From assembly GCA_032718475.1 (NCBI GenBank), contig JAUCBJ010004194.1, positions 1-64,000 on the forward strand: a DNA stretch of 64,000 nucleotides, given 5' to 3'. Numbering within the stretch: the stretch's first letter is position 1; the number at the start of each line of letters is the position of its first letter. Origin of the DNA: Nemertoderma westbladi (lineage: Eukaryota > Xenacoelomorpha > Nemertodermatida > Nemertodermatidae). A program made the translations under genes and the position numbers. The notes below the pieces were generated by a model, which saw only the letters and a list, made by a program, of their open reading frames with translations, did not search any database and was not told the origin of the DNA. Positions 53,142 through 63,817 of this stretch are shown here, one piece after another.

Positions 53142-53626
53142 TATTTATTTCAAAATTGTAACATTACTCAACGCCGTTAGTATTAACAGCGAGTTGTTAT
53201 TTAGCACTTTACAACTTAAGAGGACATTGCAGCATTGTATTGGCCTGTACATTTAGTATTGTATTTGGTGTTATTGTTTACGTGGTAACCTAAGACGGCG
53301 TTAAGTAATGTCCACTAAGGGGACATTACTTAACGCCGGCATTGGTTACCACGTAAACAATAGGTGGAAATTTGCCTGACAGCCAGATAGTCCCACTGGT
53401 ACTGCATTACCTACAGGTAGGCGGGGTATAGCTATTAATAACCAGTAGCTATATTGTTAACATGGCTCCAAACGCCACCATAAATCTAAGCTAACTTATA
53501 TATGACATAATTTATGTCATTTTTACACTTAATTATACAGCAACTAATTTAATTTGTGCAGTTTCTATTACTTATAATGTATATGTACAATCATTTCGTA
53601 ATGTTACAATTTTGGAATAAAACTAC
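53142..53626. mobile_element. MITE family M1, copy C, with full central palindrome
   Basis: Inverted ends and interior as in copies A and B. At 53273-53361 it preserves the complete central palindrome: left arm TTGTTTACGTGGTAACC plus GGCGTTAAGTAATGTCC, right arm the complements, with only a 6-bp mismatch block in each arm (TAAGAC versus GGCATT). The arms are about 40 bp. Copies A and B have decayed versions. Confidence 0.88.
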
Positions 53627-54436
53627 ATACGGGTGAAACCACAAAATAGTGGCCAAGACACAGTTCCTACAATATTTCGACTTAAGATGGGTGAAATTTA
53701 ACGCGGTAAAAAGTGTTTACAAGTATAGACAGTAAAAAATGGCCAGGGAGATGTTTTGGGAAAGATAGTTTTTCATTAAGTACCAAAATTTTCGACTTAA
53801 ATCACCCAAAATCGACTTTTTGACGTGTCCACGACACAATTACAATTTAAAAAACCTGGTCCTATCGCGGTACCGCCAATAGTAGTTCATAATGTTATAC
53901 ATCAATCGATAGCTCATTAAATTTGCTACACAACGGGCATAAGTTCAAATAATACACGAGGATTTAAGGTTTGTATATAAATTGTGCGCAAAACATAGAG
54001 TGGATATTTTTTGCATGCGTGTAATGTCCCATGTTACAAAGCTTGTAATAACTCTTTTATGTCAAATATTTTGCTTTATTGAGTGCTTGTATAAAAATTC
54101 CGTGTTATTAGCAAATATGATACAAAAAGAAATGTCAAAATTCACTGAATATTCGCACATATATTAAGATTTTAGCTTTCGCAGATCGGTATGGAAAGAT
54201 GATTTTGTCCCATTACAGCACACATTCTCAGGCCCATATAGCTTTACTGTTTTCATTTCAAAACCAATGTTATATGTCTCCAGAGAGCCAATTTTATGAT
54301 TTCCTGCAACCCATGATATTGCTTTTGCGCCGCTGTGCTTTGCAAAATCCCCCACTCAGTGGTGCGAATAGTTTAATATATAATGGGATAAAGTGTCTCG
54401 TCTTGCGAGACATTTAATTATAATTACTAAAGTAAA
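53627..54436. other. No gene seen
   Basis: Short frames on both strands (53982-54417) show no domain. It may include the 3' end of the tyrosine-recombinase retroelement to the right. Confidence 0.35.
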
Positions 54437-55417
54437 TTATCTATATTTGCAAAGGGTGAGGGTTAACAGACCCAGCGCAGAATTAACACGGTTAATAAGG
54501 CTACCCCACCCAAGCAAAAGCAATACCAATAAGTAAGGGCAGCGCAACGGCATCCAGATTTTGGTATCACTATTTCGTGTGATACATGATACAATGTGAA
54601 ATAAATTCGAGGGCTTTGCACAAGTTAAGTTTATACGTACCTTCACGTGCTGCCTCAGTGGCCGCCCCTATCCGGAAGCTATGTGATTTGTAAACATTCG
54701 GAGATAAGTTAAGAAAATTGAAAACTTTGTTCATAATTGCAATGAACTGGGGGCGGTATATAGGCAAGCCGGAGGCCCAAATAAAAAATTGGCTGTGCTT
54801 GCTATTAGAAGGGCGTAATTTAATATATTCATAAACAGAAGAAATTGCAAGTTCTGATTTGTTTTTGTTTATGTGGACACGTACTGGGGTATATGGTGGT
54901 TTTTGGTATCTATAGCGTCTAATTGTGATCATAACATGATTAGGGGCCCATTCAACATCGCTAATGCTCAAAATCCATTTCCTCGGTTAACCTGGTGTTG
55001 GAGTAAATTCTCCAACACGTAGGAAACCATAAAAAGCTACTAAAAACATACATTTAATTACGTATTGTGCATAAATACCTTGATGCGGTTTAGGATTGCT
55101 TTCGTAATTGGTAAACGGGAATCTCCAACCATGTTATTTTTACCCAATCCAATCAGTGCCCTCGTAACCAAGAACGCCTTCGTTGGGTCAGCAATATTCA
55201 ATAACCGATGTGGGAGAGCTATCGCAGACATGTGGTTAGAAATTGTGGATCTTGACAATTTCTGAGAGTCTAAATACGCAATGAAACATCCCAAAACAGT
55301 TGGGTCAAGTGGTAACACGAATGGGATGTTTAGAACATCTGCGACAAAACAGCGTAATTTCTCCCATATTCGAGTATACGAATTAAGAGTTGTTTCTTCC
55401 CATGAATGCTCGATCAT
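54437..55417 (-). pseudogene. DIRS-like element: tyrosine recombinase, frameshifted
   Basis: The minus-strand frame from 55417 encodes the SAM-like N-terminal domain (SWEETTLNSYTRIWEKLRCF, YLDSQKLSRSTISNHMSAI). A one-base shift near 55070 leads to FLVAFYGFLRVGEFTPTPG with the first catalytic Arg. An in-frame TAA near 54988 interrupts, then LSISDVEWAPNHVMI and, at 54971-54570, KSHSFRIGAATEAA with the catalytic H-x-x-R. The final Tyr region lies after about 75 bp bounded by G|GTACGT and AG, which could be a small intron, or the end is simply decayed. This enzyme replaces the integrase in DIRS/Ngaro elements. Confidence 0.85.
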
Positions 55418-56136
55418 CTGTGTGTATCGAAGAATGAGTTCTGAGGTAGCATATGATGAGGAATTGCTGAGGGATACTTGTTGGCGGTTGGAGTGATGTC
55501 CATAAACGATTCTACCTGCAAACGAGAAAGAAGATCTGAACGAACATTCATGACACCTGGTACATGATTTGAACGAAAAAGGATATTATGTTTCATTGTA
55601 AGAATAACAAGTTTGCGTATAAGAACCATAATTAAGGATTCTTTGGAAGATTTTTTATTAAGAATGGAGACAAGTCCTTCATTGTCTGTCCTAAATATTA
55701 TTCGCTTTCCCTTTAATTCAATACCCCAGATATGTATAGCCATTACGATAGGATAGAGCTCGAGGAGAGTAATATTTGTACACTCTTTCCACCTAGGAGG
55801 CCATTCTCCATAGAACCAATGATTACGGAAGATAGCAGCATATCCCTTCATTTTGGCTGCGTCAGTGTAAAGTTTCAATGTAGTATTGGAAGTCCAATGT
55901 CGATTGAGGAACATTGTACATCCGTTATAGTGTAACAGGAAGTTCTCCCAAGCTATGAGATCTGCTCGAGCCCATGCCTTAAATCTGATTCGGTGATGCA
56001 TATGTGTAGCAGTCACGGAAAGCTGTATTAAACGTCTAAGAAAGGCTCTACCGGGAATAACAACCTGACAAGCAAAGTTTAGAAACCCAACAATAGCGAG
56101 CAAATCTCGTTTTGTAACCCACTTATTGTGTTTCAT
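55414..56136 (-). CDS. DIRS-like element: RNase H domain
   Basis: An intact 240-codon frame continues from the RT and encodes an RNase H: LYTDAAKMKGYAAIF (first Asp), NITLLELYPIVMAIHIWG (Glu), IIFRTDNEGLV (Asp) and MNVRSDLLSR (final Asp). The arrangement with TDAA and LELYP is characteristic of DIRS-type retrotransposons. It overlaps the recombinase frame by 4 bases and the RT frame by 4 bases, as expected for compact overlapping ORFs. Confidence 0.88.
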   Translation of the reverse strand: MKHNKWVTKRDLLAIVGFLNFACQVVIPGRAFLRRLIQLSVTATHMHHRIRFKAWARADLIAWENFLLHYNGCTMFLNRHWTSNTTLKLYTDAAKMKGYAAIFRNHWFYGEWPPRWKECTNITLLELYPIVMAIHIWGIELKGKRIIFRTDNEGLVSILNKKSSKESLIMVLIRKLVILTMKHNILFRSNHVPGVMNVRSDLLSRLQVESFMDITPTANKYPSAIPHHMLPQNSFFDTHR

Positions 56137-57122
56137 ACTCTTAATAAGGCAAGACCCTTCTCTACTTTATCTTTCGGAACAACCATTTCATTTGTAAATA
56201 ACTCGATACCCAGAAAGGTAATGGTTTGGGATGGACCTTCGGTCTTATGAGAAGCTAGAGGGATGTTCGCTTTACTACAGAAATCTATAAAGATGCTGAG
56301 CTGTCTTCTGCATTCATCCTTATATCTCGCTGCCATCAGAAAATCATCTAGTATGTGTATTAAATTTGGTATTGAGAGCTTAGAACGACCTACCCATTGA
56401 ATGGCACTCGAGAATCTTTCAAAGATTTTGCAACTTGAGCTAGCTCCCATTTCCAGGCATTTATCATAATACCATTTATTGTTCCATACTGAACACATTA
56501 GATGATAATCTAATTGCGATATAGGTATAAGTCTAAAGGCTGAACATATGTCAGTCTTTGCAAGATAACACCCTGAGCCTAATTCGATAATTATATTAAT
56601 GGCATCTTCTACATGGTAGTATCTGCAGGTGGAGTCTTCATTTGAAATATTACTGTTCACTGAAAAGTCATTATATGGGGCAGAGAGATCGTGAATTAAA
56701 CGAAATTCTGAAGGAGTCTTTTTTGGTCTCACTGATAATGGGTTAACATGGCAGACTAGGAAGGGCTGGTCGTCGAATGGCCCAGCCATACGACCAGCTT
56801 TTATTTCATTTTCAAGTTTTTGTGTGACAACATTGGGATTGTTTATGGCAGACAATGAATTCCTGGTATAAGTAGAAACATTAGGCCCATTATAATCTAA
56901 ACGAAATCCATCAGTAAAACCAAAGTCTAGATAGGAGAAATCAGTAGGATTATAACCCGAGAGATAACTCTTTAGTACGTCCCATTTAATTGGTGTGGGG
57001 AGTTTGGAGGATTGGTCGACGGTTTGTACCACCTTGCGCATTATGGTACCTTCCCGTATTCCTGAATGCGGGCATTCTCCGATCCATTCCCCGTCTTTGA
57101 TAGGGTGCACCTGCAGCTGCAC
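56133..57122 (-). CDS. DIRS-like element: reverse transcriptase
   Basis: An intact 329-codon frame with RT motifs: FLVCHVNPLSVRPKKTPSEF, RLIHDLSAPYNDFSVN, CYLAKTDICSAFRLIPI (first Asp), KCLEMGASSSCKIFE and the catalytic LIHILDDFLMAA, where LDD stands in place of YVDD, usual in DIRS elements. KTEGPSQTITFLGIEL follows. The frame overlaps the gag-like ORF by about 137 bp in another phase, typical for this class. Confidence 0.92.
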   Translation of the reverse strand: MQLQVHPIKDGEWIGECPHSGIREGTIMRKVVQTVDQSSKLPTPIKWDVLKSYLSGYNPTDFSYLDFGFTDGFRLDYNGPNVSTYTRNSLSAINNPNVVTQKLENEIKAGRMAGPFDDQPFLVCHVNPLSVRPKKTPSEFRLIHDLSAPYNDFSVNSNISNEDSTCRYYHVEDAINIIIELGSGCYLAKTDICSAFRLIPISQLDYHLMCSVWNNKWYYDKCLEMGASSSCKIFERFSSAIQWVGRSKLSIPNLIHILDDFLMAARYKDECRRQLSIFIDFCSKANIPLASHKTEGPSQTITFLGIELFTNEMVVPKDKVEKGLALLRV

Positions 57123-58062
57123 GTCCTCTATACGATGGACCGGATCTTTGAAAGGGCTGTTTAGTAATTACATCAGTAATTGGTTGGGTACACTTCATAA
57201 GACGGTGTGTCCCACCACCTTTAGGACAAGTGTGATTATAATCACAATATATACATTTATCTCCCTTATGGTAGGCATGGCAGTATCCGGTTGGAATGGA
57301 CATACGGCCAGTTTTTGTGGCAGTAGCTGCCATTGCGAGCTCCTGTATAGGGTTGCCCCAGTAGTACTTCGATGGGTTGTTCTGCTTACAACGCCGGAAC
57401 TTCTCGTCATAGAGTAGCCATGATCCACCATTATCCTTGATGTCTTTAAGGATTGCTGGATATTTCTTCAGCTTCCTACTTTCTTGTGGGAATTTGTCTT
57501 CATAAATAGCGGAGAAGATATTCCAAGCAAGTAGGCATTGTTCGAATGAGGTTATTTCATTAACACCATTATCTTCCTCGAAAACAAATGTTGACTGTTG
57601 ACTTGGGTGCTCAGTGGCAGATGTTAAGATAGGAAATCGTCGTTTTGATTTTACCGCTACTGGGTCACTCAACAATGATGCGAGATCTATAAATTTATGA
57701 TTCCAGATCTTCTCCTTTATATCTAAAGGGACATATGCATCTACCTCTACAAAAGAGCTACACTTACCTGCTAAGGATGTCGACAATGACTGCTCAGCTG
57801 CAGGGAAAGTATCAGGCACCTGCGAAAAGTTGGATGTTGACACTGCAGGACATGCAGGTAGTGTAAGGGTTGTTGGTACTGGTACACCGACTGGTGCCGT
57901 AAGTGTAGGAGGAGTAATAACTGAAGCAGCATGAATTGGTGGTGAGGTGTGATGAGTAGAAGCTGGTGTTAGACCTAACCCGGACATGTTAGATGGAGGT
58001 GCTAGCCCAGAGACTGGGTGTCCAGGTGGAATGGCTCCAGGAAAAACGGGTGGCATACCCAT
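56986..58062 (-). CDS. DIRS-like element: Gag-like protein
   Basis: A 358-codon frame directly upstream of and overlapping the RT frame. The first 110 residues are Pro/Thr/Ser-rich. The middle has a conserved helical region (DVDAYVPLDIKEKIWNHKFI). Near residues 275-300 a Cys/His cluster reads CHAYHKGDKCIYCDYNHTC, followed by another H and C, as in DIRS nucleocapsid-like domains. The tail is Arg/Gly-rich (SYRGRAAAGAPYQRRGMDRR). The start is uncertain, because the frame may begin further upstream (58307-58002 in another phase). Confidence 0.8.
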   Translation of the reverse strand: MGMPPVFPGAIPPGHPVSGLAPPSNMSGLGLTPASTHHTSPPIHAASVITPPTLTAPVGVPVPTTLTLPACPAVSTSNFSQVPDTFPAAEQSLSTSLAGKCSSFVEVDAYVPLDIKEKIWNHKFIDLASLLSDPVAVKSKRRFPILTSATEHPSQQSTFVFEEDNGVNEITSFEQCLLAWNIFSAIYEDKFPQESRKLKKYPAILKDIKDNGGSWLLYDEKFRRCKQNNPSKYYWGNPIQELAMAATATKTGRMSIPTGYCHAYHKGDKCIYCDYNHTCPKGGGTHRLMKCTQPITDVITKQPFQRSGPSYRGRAAAGAPYQRRGMDRRMPAFRNTGRYHNAQGGTNRRPILQTPHTN

Positions 58063-58446
58063 CCAGTAAGGGTTTGTGATTGGGGTATGACCACTTTGGC
58101 CCTAACTGAATGTATTGGGGTTGGGGAAGGATTGCGGATAATAAAAGGGCATGTATGGGTTCCACTGAGGAAAGCTCTGCTGTATTTGTGGATTAACAGT
58201 AAATTCTGTAGTGGTAGATGGCAAAGGAGCTGTTGGGCCGCCACCGAGTATATGAGAAAATGATCAAAAAAAGAGAAAATAATCAAACATACTGTATAGA
58301 TATTCATTGATACTGGCCATAATACAAATATTCTATCCTGCTATTATTATTTTTTCTTTTACATTCAGTAATTTATTGCATTTGTGTATACTTTATTGTC
58401 CATTTTCTTTTTTGATAGAGGGTTATGGCCCCCTGCGCCAGTATAT

Positions 58447-58848
58447 TTAATATTTGATTAATTCATTTGTGAATTTATCATCTTGTTTCTTTCTTGTAAT
58501 AAATATAATAATAAATAACATAATAATAATAATAAAGTAGGAGCAGAGTTCGTTGGAGTCTAAAGGGTTAAAGTGGTCACGTGATGCACATAATCGGCAA
58601 CGTTTCCTAGAAATGTAATTGGCATGCCGATAATCACATGCCGTGAGACGTTGTGGACCTTGATACCATTCCAACACATAATCGTTATCACTACTCCTGG
58701 GTGTTATGGGTTGAATTTCTTCAGATTCTAAGCAAATTGGTTCTTCTTCAACTTGCAGAGCTTCGACGGATGTAGCCATTTTCTCTAGGGAACCCACCGT
58801 TTGAACTTCCACAATAGAGTATCCTGTGGGGATTCTAGGTCTTTGCAT
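58447..58848 (-). CDS. Small ORF upstream of the DIRS-like gag
   Basis: A 133-codon minus-strand frame with an acidic N-terminal half (LQVEEEPICLESEEIQPI), a basic Cys-rich segment (CDYRHANYISRKRCRLCASR) and a hydrophobic, repeat-encoded end from an AAT/ATT microsatellite at about 58500-58540. The cysteine segment looks real. It may be the first part of the DIRS-like Gag, separated by an intron or frameshift, or an unrelated short gene. Confidence 0.45.
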   Translation of the reverse strand: MQRPRIPTGYSIVEVQTVGSLEKMATSVEALQVEEEPICLESEEIQPITPRSSDNDYVLEWYQGPQRLTACDYRHANYISRKRCRLCASRDHFNPLDSNELCSYFIIIIMLFIIIFITRKKQDDKFTNELIKY

Positions 58849-59500
58849 AACAGATAAATGTAGATATCGCGCGAAATAATAATAAAATAATTATTCTACT
58901 TTGTGCTAGTTTGTTTAATATATTATGTCATACTTTTTATAGCTAAAAATGCAATATCTAAAAATTATTAAAAGCACCTCTTGTGAAAAGACCCATTAAA
59001 AAAAAATTATTGAGGTCGCTGATTATGATTAAATGATTTAATATATTTCTGGTAATTAAAACAACATTTTTAGCGCCAATCTGGTGCCCCAGAACGAAAA
59101 GTACACTAAGAAAATATTTTATTCTGTTAAATTTTGCTTTTGGTTTGGTTATTCCTAAGCTATAATGGTTTTAAAGGCCGCAGGCCTACAACTCTTTAAA
59201 AATAATTCGTGGTAACCATCGTTTTTGGTGCTTGTCTGGTGGGTCAAACAAAAAAAATAGGATGAGATTTCAAATCGCAAATATTGAATTTGGTAGGAAA
59301 TATAATATTTTTCAGTGTCACATTCATGATCAGCATCTCAGAAAACCCATAATGTCGTGTCATATTCAAAAAACCAGTAATGATTTTTGATATCAAATTT
59401 GTGCTACAAGGTGCGATATTTTTCAGTGTCATTTTCGTGATCATCATCCCTAACAGTCCCTGTCACCATTATGTTAGGTCTCCCAGTATCCAATTTGCCG
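58849..59500. other. No gene seen
   Basis: AT-rich. A diverged direct repeat (ATATTTTTCAGTGTCA...CATGATCA/CGTGATCATCA) occurs at about 59306 and 59427. No coding evidence. Confidence 0.4.
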
Positions 59501-61869
59501 GGTGTCCCAGTCACCAGTACTGCATCAGCTCCAGATCTTCAACCCACCAGAGACCACACACCTTTCGGATAAAAGGTTCGGGTTAGGGAAACGGGCCAAT
59601 CGCAAGCCGGCTGGGGATGATAAAGATAACACTGTCCGAATCTTCACACGGATAATGCTGGAGGGGAAGGTCCACAGTGCAGTGCTTTGGATGACGAGAC
59701 GAGAGAGTGGGGGCTTGTTACACCCACACACCAAGGTCGAAATAGAAGGACAAAAGGTCAATGTCCTGTAGATCCTGCGGGCCAAGCAGCCCCCTGCAGC
59801 TCCACCCCCTCAGAATCTTTACTCCAACCAGAATATGAACTCCCAGTTCGCGTGGACACAGATGTTACAGCCTCCCACACAAGTCCGCTTCTCATAGATT
59901 GCATGGACGCGCCAGGCCAGCTGGTTCAAACTCAACCCGCTGGAGCAACTACCTCCTCCGGTATGGTGACCATAGCCCATAGCATTCACGATGCGATTGC
60001 AGGGGTGGCGCGGTCCCTGGCCAACACCATTGTTCCGTGGATTCGGTGTGCACCCTGATGTTGTGTCGGCTGATAGCACTGGACATTTTGGACAAGTGCC
60101 CAGGAGTCTATCCAATTGGCATCGGGGAGTGTTTGCGTTGGATTCTCGGCTGATCTATGGCCGAAGCGATGGGGGATGAGTGGTGCAGAACATCTTTCCA
60201 CTGGCACATCCGCTGGGGTCGAGGCTGCTGTCCACACGATGGCAGAACTGTTAGAGGAGCGGAGTGAGGATGGGTGGGGGGTTCTACTCATAGATGCAAC
60301 AAACTCGTTTAATTCTTTAAACCAGACAGCCACGTTATGGAACGCACGCCAGTTGTGGCCCAGATGCTCCCTGTTTCTTTATAATTGTTACAGGGGGTAC
60401 AGTATCCTAACTGTTCATGGGACCAACGAAGTTCTCTTTAACGAGGAAGGAACCACTCAGGGCGACCCCCTAGCTATGCTAGAGAATTCCATAGGAATCC
60501 GCCTCCAGAAGCCTCCTCAACTGCAAAACTGGTTCGCAGACGATTTGGCTGTGGCTGGTAAACTCGACCTAGTACTCGAGTGATTCCTTGAACTCCAGCG
60601 ATACGACCTAACCCTCAGCTCCTTTCCCGATCCCACAAAAAGCTACCTGGTGGTAGCTCCTTTCTTTTGAGGAGGCTCGGAATGTTTTCACAGGCCGGTA
60701 TATGAACATTGTCTCCAGCCATCGATTCCTCAGCGGTTTCCTTGAGGGTTCTGAAGAGAGGACAACCTACATCCGGACCAAAGTCGCAGCATGGGTAAAG
60801 TCAGTAGATTGTCTAGCTGAGACGGCGGAGGCCCAGCCCCAAGCCGCATTCGCCGCCATGGTATGCTCCCTCCAGCGGGAGTGGGCATATCTACAGAGAG
60901 TAACTCGGGACTGTGGCGAGGAGTACAAGGTGCTGGATGGAGCGCTAGCGGAGTGGTTTCTACCCGCTGTCATTGGTGGCAAAATATCCCCAGCAGAGCG
61001 CAGTTTATTCACGCTCTCCCCCCGCAATGCAGGATTAGGTCTGAGAAATCCAGTAACAGAGGCTGCCTTTTCGTACTTGGTTTCATGGGCAGGAATGAGG
61101 TCTCTAACTGAGTCAATTCTGGGAGATCGTGTGTTCTCTCTAACAGAACACATTTGCTGCATACAGCAGGCACAGAAAGGGGGAAGGGGGTTGGGAGCAG
61201 CAGCTGGTAAGGGAGAAGGACAGTTTAGTAAGGTGCTGGAGGATCTATTGCCAGATCGATGATGGGTAGTAAAACAAGCCGCCGATTTCTGCATGAGCAG
61301 TTGGATATCCTCCCCCCCTCTTGCCTACCACCAACTCGATCTTTCCCCACTTGAATTCAGAGACGCACTCACAATCCACTACGGCTGCCCCTTGGCGTCG
61401 GTGCCAAGCCAAGTGCGATGGATGCGGGGCCTTCTTTGATTTAAAAAACGGTTTAAATTGTAAAAAAGGTGGCCTCGTTATCCAGCGACACAACGAACTC
61501 CGGGACATTGTCGACGACCTTGTATCTTGTGCTTTCAGGCTGCGTAATGATGTCTGCGAACCAGTAGTCCGGGAGGGCCACAGGGTAGATGGGGCTGCAG
61601 GTCTTTGGTGCAACATAGGTATTTGGGGTGCATTAAACCCACAGATTCAGGCATTGTTAAACATTAGGGTTGTAAACATTGACGCCAAGTCATATGTGGG
61701 TCGCACCCTGATGTCTGTACTTGAGTCGGCCGTTTCTGAAAGCTGAGGACTTCATGAATTCATTTAAACAACTGGGAGAGATGTTAGAGTAAGTGCTTAG
61801 CCAATTTTAGGCTTAAAAGCGCTGTCCCTCCTGTAATTACCCATACAGACGGGACACTTTGGGACAAAA
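59501..61869 (+). pseudogene. Decayed LINE with RT and restriction-like endonuclease
   Basis: Plus-strand pieces in order: an N-terminal helical region (59580-59771, DDKDNTVRIFTRIMLEGKVH and WMTRRESGGLL), heavily frameshifted fingers, then 60116-60583 with AGVEAAVHTMAELLEE, VLLIDATNSFNSLNQTATLW (catalytic Asp), NEEGTTQGDPLAM and the catalytic NWFADDLAVAG. At 60702-61262 comes the thumb/connection (RTKVAAWVKSVDCLAE...GGKISPAERSLFTLSPRNAG), and at 61321-61746 CDGCGAFFDLKNGLNC, RHNELRDIVDDLV and EPVVREGHRVDGAAG, the Cys/His knuckle and nuclease region of RLE-type LINEs. The C-terminus is cut short relative to the family. It differs from the intact Ulp1 element in all motifs. Confidence 0.85.
61687..61869 (+). 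repeat. Inverted repeat, left arm (183 bp)
   Basis: This arm is mirrored by 63818-64000 with about two mismatches over 183 bp. It covers the end of the RLE-type LINE ORF (including the codons for YVGRTLMSVLESAVS), its stop and about 120 bp after it. Near the inner end is a hairpin: TGTCCCTCCTGTA and TACAGACGGGACA around ATTACCCA. The outer limit is set only by the window end, so the repeat may be longer. Confidence 0.9.
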
Positions 61870-62179
61870 CACCCTGTAATAGACATTGAATCCAAGGTAA
61901 AATCCTTTAAAAGATGGAAAGACAGACACTGTAAGGGATAAAAAAAGTAAACTTGTAGAACCCTTTTCAGTTTAACATACAATATAGTTTTATAGTATAA
62001 TCAAAACTATCGAATAAAAAATATTGGAATGATTGAATTAAGTGAATCATCGAATTATAATTTGCAATTATTGTTTAGAATTATCGGTACCCCGGTATAT
62101 TAGAGTGAAATGTTTTGATATAGTTATCATATAACATTATAATGCAGAGTTTAAAGGGTAGACACCGGAGTTCCCGTCA

Positions 62180-63737
62180 GTTTATTTAAAAGATGTCGAG
62201 ATCGTCGAATCCTTCCCCTTCCTCAATCGCGAATCCCCTAAATGGTTCGTGGTCCAAGTGAGCAGTCTTACCATGCTTGAAGCAGGTCAGCTCACAATCA
62301 CCACCACATGATGTATTCATTAAGACTACGTTATCGTCGCCGCAAAACAAAATCTCATGGGCCTTCCCAATTCCTACCACTTTGCAATTGGATCCAGTTT
62401 CTTTTGGGTGGCTTCAATATCGGCCGTTTCGAATGTGATACATTTAATTGTTACCCGTTGGATCACTAGTTGTACCAAGGTATTAAAATCCGGTGTAGCA
62501 CTGAGTACATTCATTCCTATCACTTTATCTAAAGTACGTTTAATTGTTGCACCCACGCCATCAGCAGGGCTCTTCCCATGTCCACTTTCTGTATAAATCC
62601 AGCGTAGAGAGATATCATTAAACTTAGCATAGTCATTAAATAGGTGTACAACGAACCTATTTCTATATTGATTGGATGGAGTCTGAAACGATGACCACGT
62701 GTTTAACATCATCACACTTAATTCAGTCGAGTAACTTTGAGACACTGCATACACTGCTGCTGCACGATGATCGGTGTTTTTGCTAATTGCAGCAAAACTT
62801 TCGGTCGATGCACCAGCAGATCCCTTCCAGACAACGAAACAATGTATCGAGATTGATTCTTGCTGATAGTATGCGGAATGGATCTCTTGAGGTCTAGGGA
62901 CTTTAAAATTTTTGCTCTAATCCATTTGAAGTATCAAGGTATCATTCGCTCGCTTAGCTTTGGCCAGTTTAATGGCTTTGAATTGAGTTACGAACCTATC
63001 AATATGCTCTTTAAGTGCGGTTAGCTGTTCTTTCACTAGCGGAATAAATTGTCTAACAGGAAGTTGTCATTCAACTTTTCGATGAACTTTAATATTATTC
63101 TCATCAGTTACATGCATCGACATTTGGACCTTTATCTGAGTCAATTGGTTGACGATAATGATATCCAAAGTGCTGTAATCGCCATGAAGAGCTAAAGTGT
63201 CTGGCCCTCACTGATGGTGAGACCAACTTAGCTTTTATTAGCGCCTCTATCATAAGTTGTGGGTTCGTACATTGAAGACACATACACGTTCCCTAATCAG
63301 TTGCCTTAGGCTGGATTACATCGGAAGGCCAGTACTTACAAAAAACACTGTAAGAGCATGTATTCTCGGTTTCTTCCTCAAATTGGACGTGATAAATCTT
63401 TTTAAAATCCATATGATACCTCAAAGGCACCTTATTGGTGGCAACTCCCACCTTTCCTGCAATCGAAAGGACATACTCTAGAAACATTGTCCTACCTGGC
63501 AAATGCCTCTATTGATTCCCGCAATGTTTTTTCGTCGTTAGATGTATTGGTTGTATCGGTACTTACCGGATCTCTAAACCGCAATCGACAACCAAGCCGG
63601 CGCATGTTGCTATGAGTACTCGATGACACTGTCTGTGAAATCTTTTTCTTTGTTCGGGGAGTCAAAGAATGAAGTTCCGACAGATTTTCAGCTACAGAAA
63701 CTTTACTTGGACTCTGTTTCTTAAAGAATTTCAACAA
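62180..63737 (-). pseudogene. Gene with Cys cluster and DDE-like (TESGHGK) domain between the inverted repeats
   Basis: Minus-strand pieces in several frames: 63737-63492 (basic start, LTPRTKKKISQTVSSSTHSN), 63502-63293, about 63280-63110 (GTCMCLQCTNPQLMIEAL), about 62930-62374 (QEIHSAYYQQESISIHCFVV, PSNQYRNRFVVHLFN, LRWIYTESGHGKSPADGVGA) and 62380-62186 (GKAHEILFCG, NTSCGGDCELTCFKHGK). I recognise this motif set from uncharacterised, multi-copy proteins of fish and invertebrates with an RNase-H-like core, probably transposase-derived. The true exon structure is unclear: either introns or frameshifts separate the parts. The enclosing inverted repeats suggest a transposon. Confidence 0.6.
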
Positions 63738-63817
63738 GCTTCTTGTTTTTTCGGGTTAGAATATTGTTAGCTGCCAAGGCTTGGTTAAGTTTCACATGCA
63801 ATCTTTGTATTCGAACT

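Noticed and set aside
54164-54417. Small genes on either strand
   Set aside because: Overlapping sense/antisense frames with no recognisable motif or splice context.
54437-55417. Phage integrase
   Set aside because: The adjoining DIRS-type RT, RNase H and Gag frames on the same strand show a tyrosine-recombinase retrotransposon.
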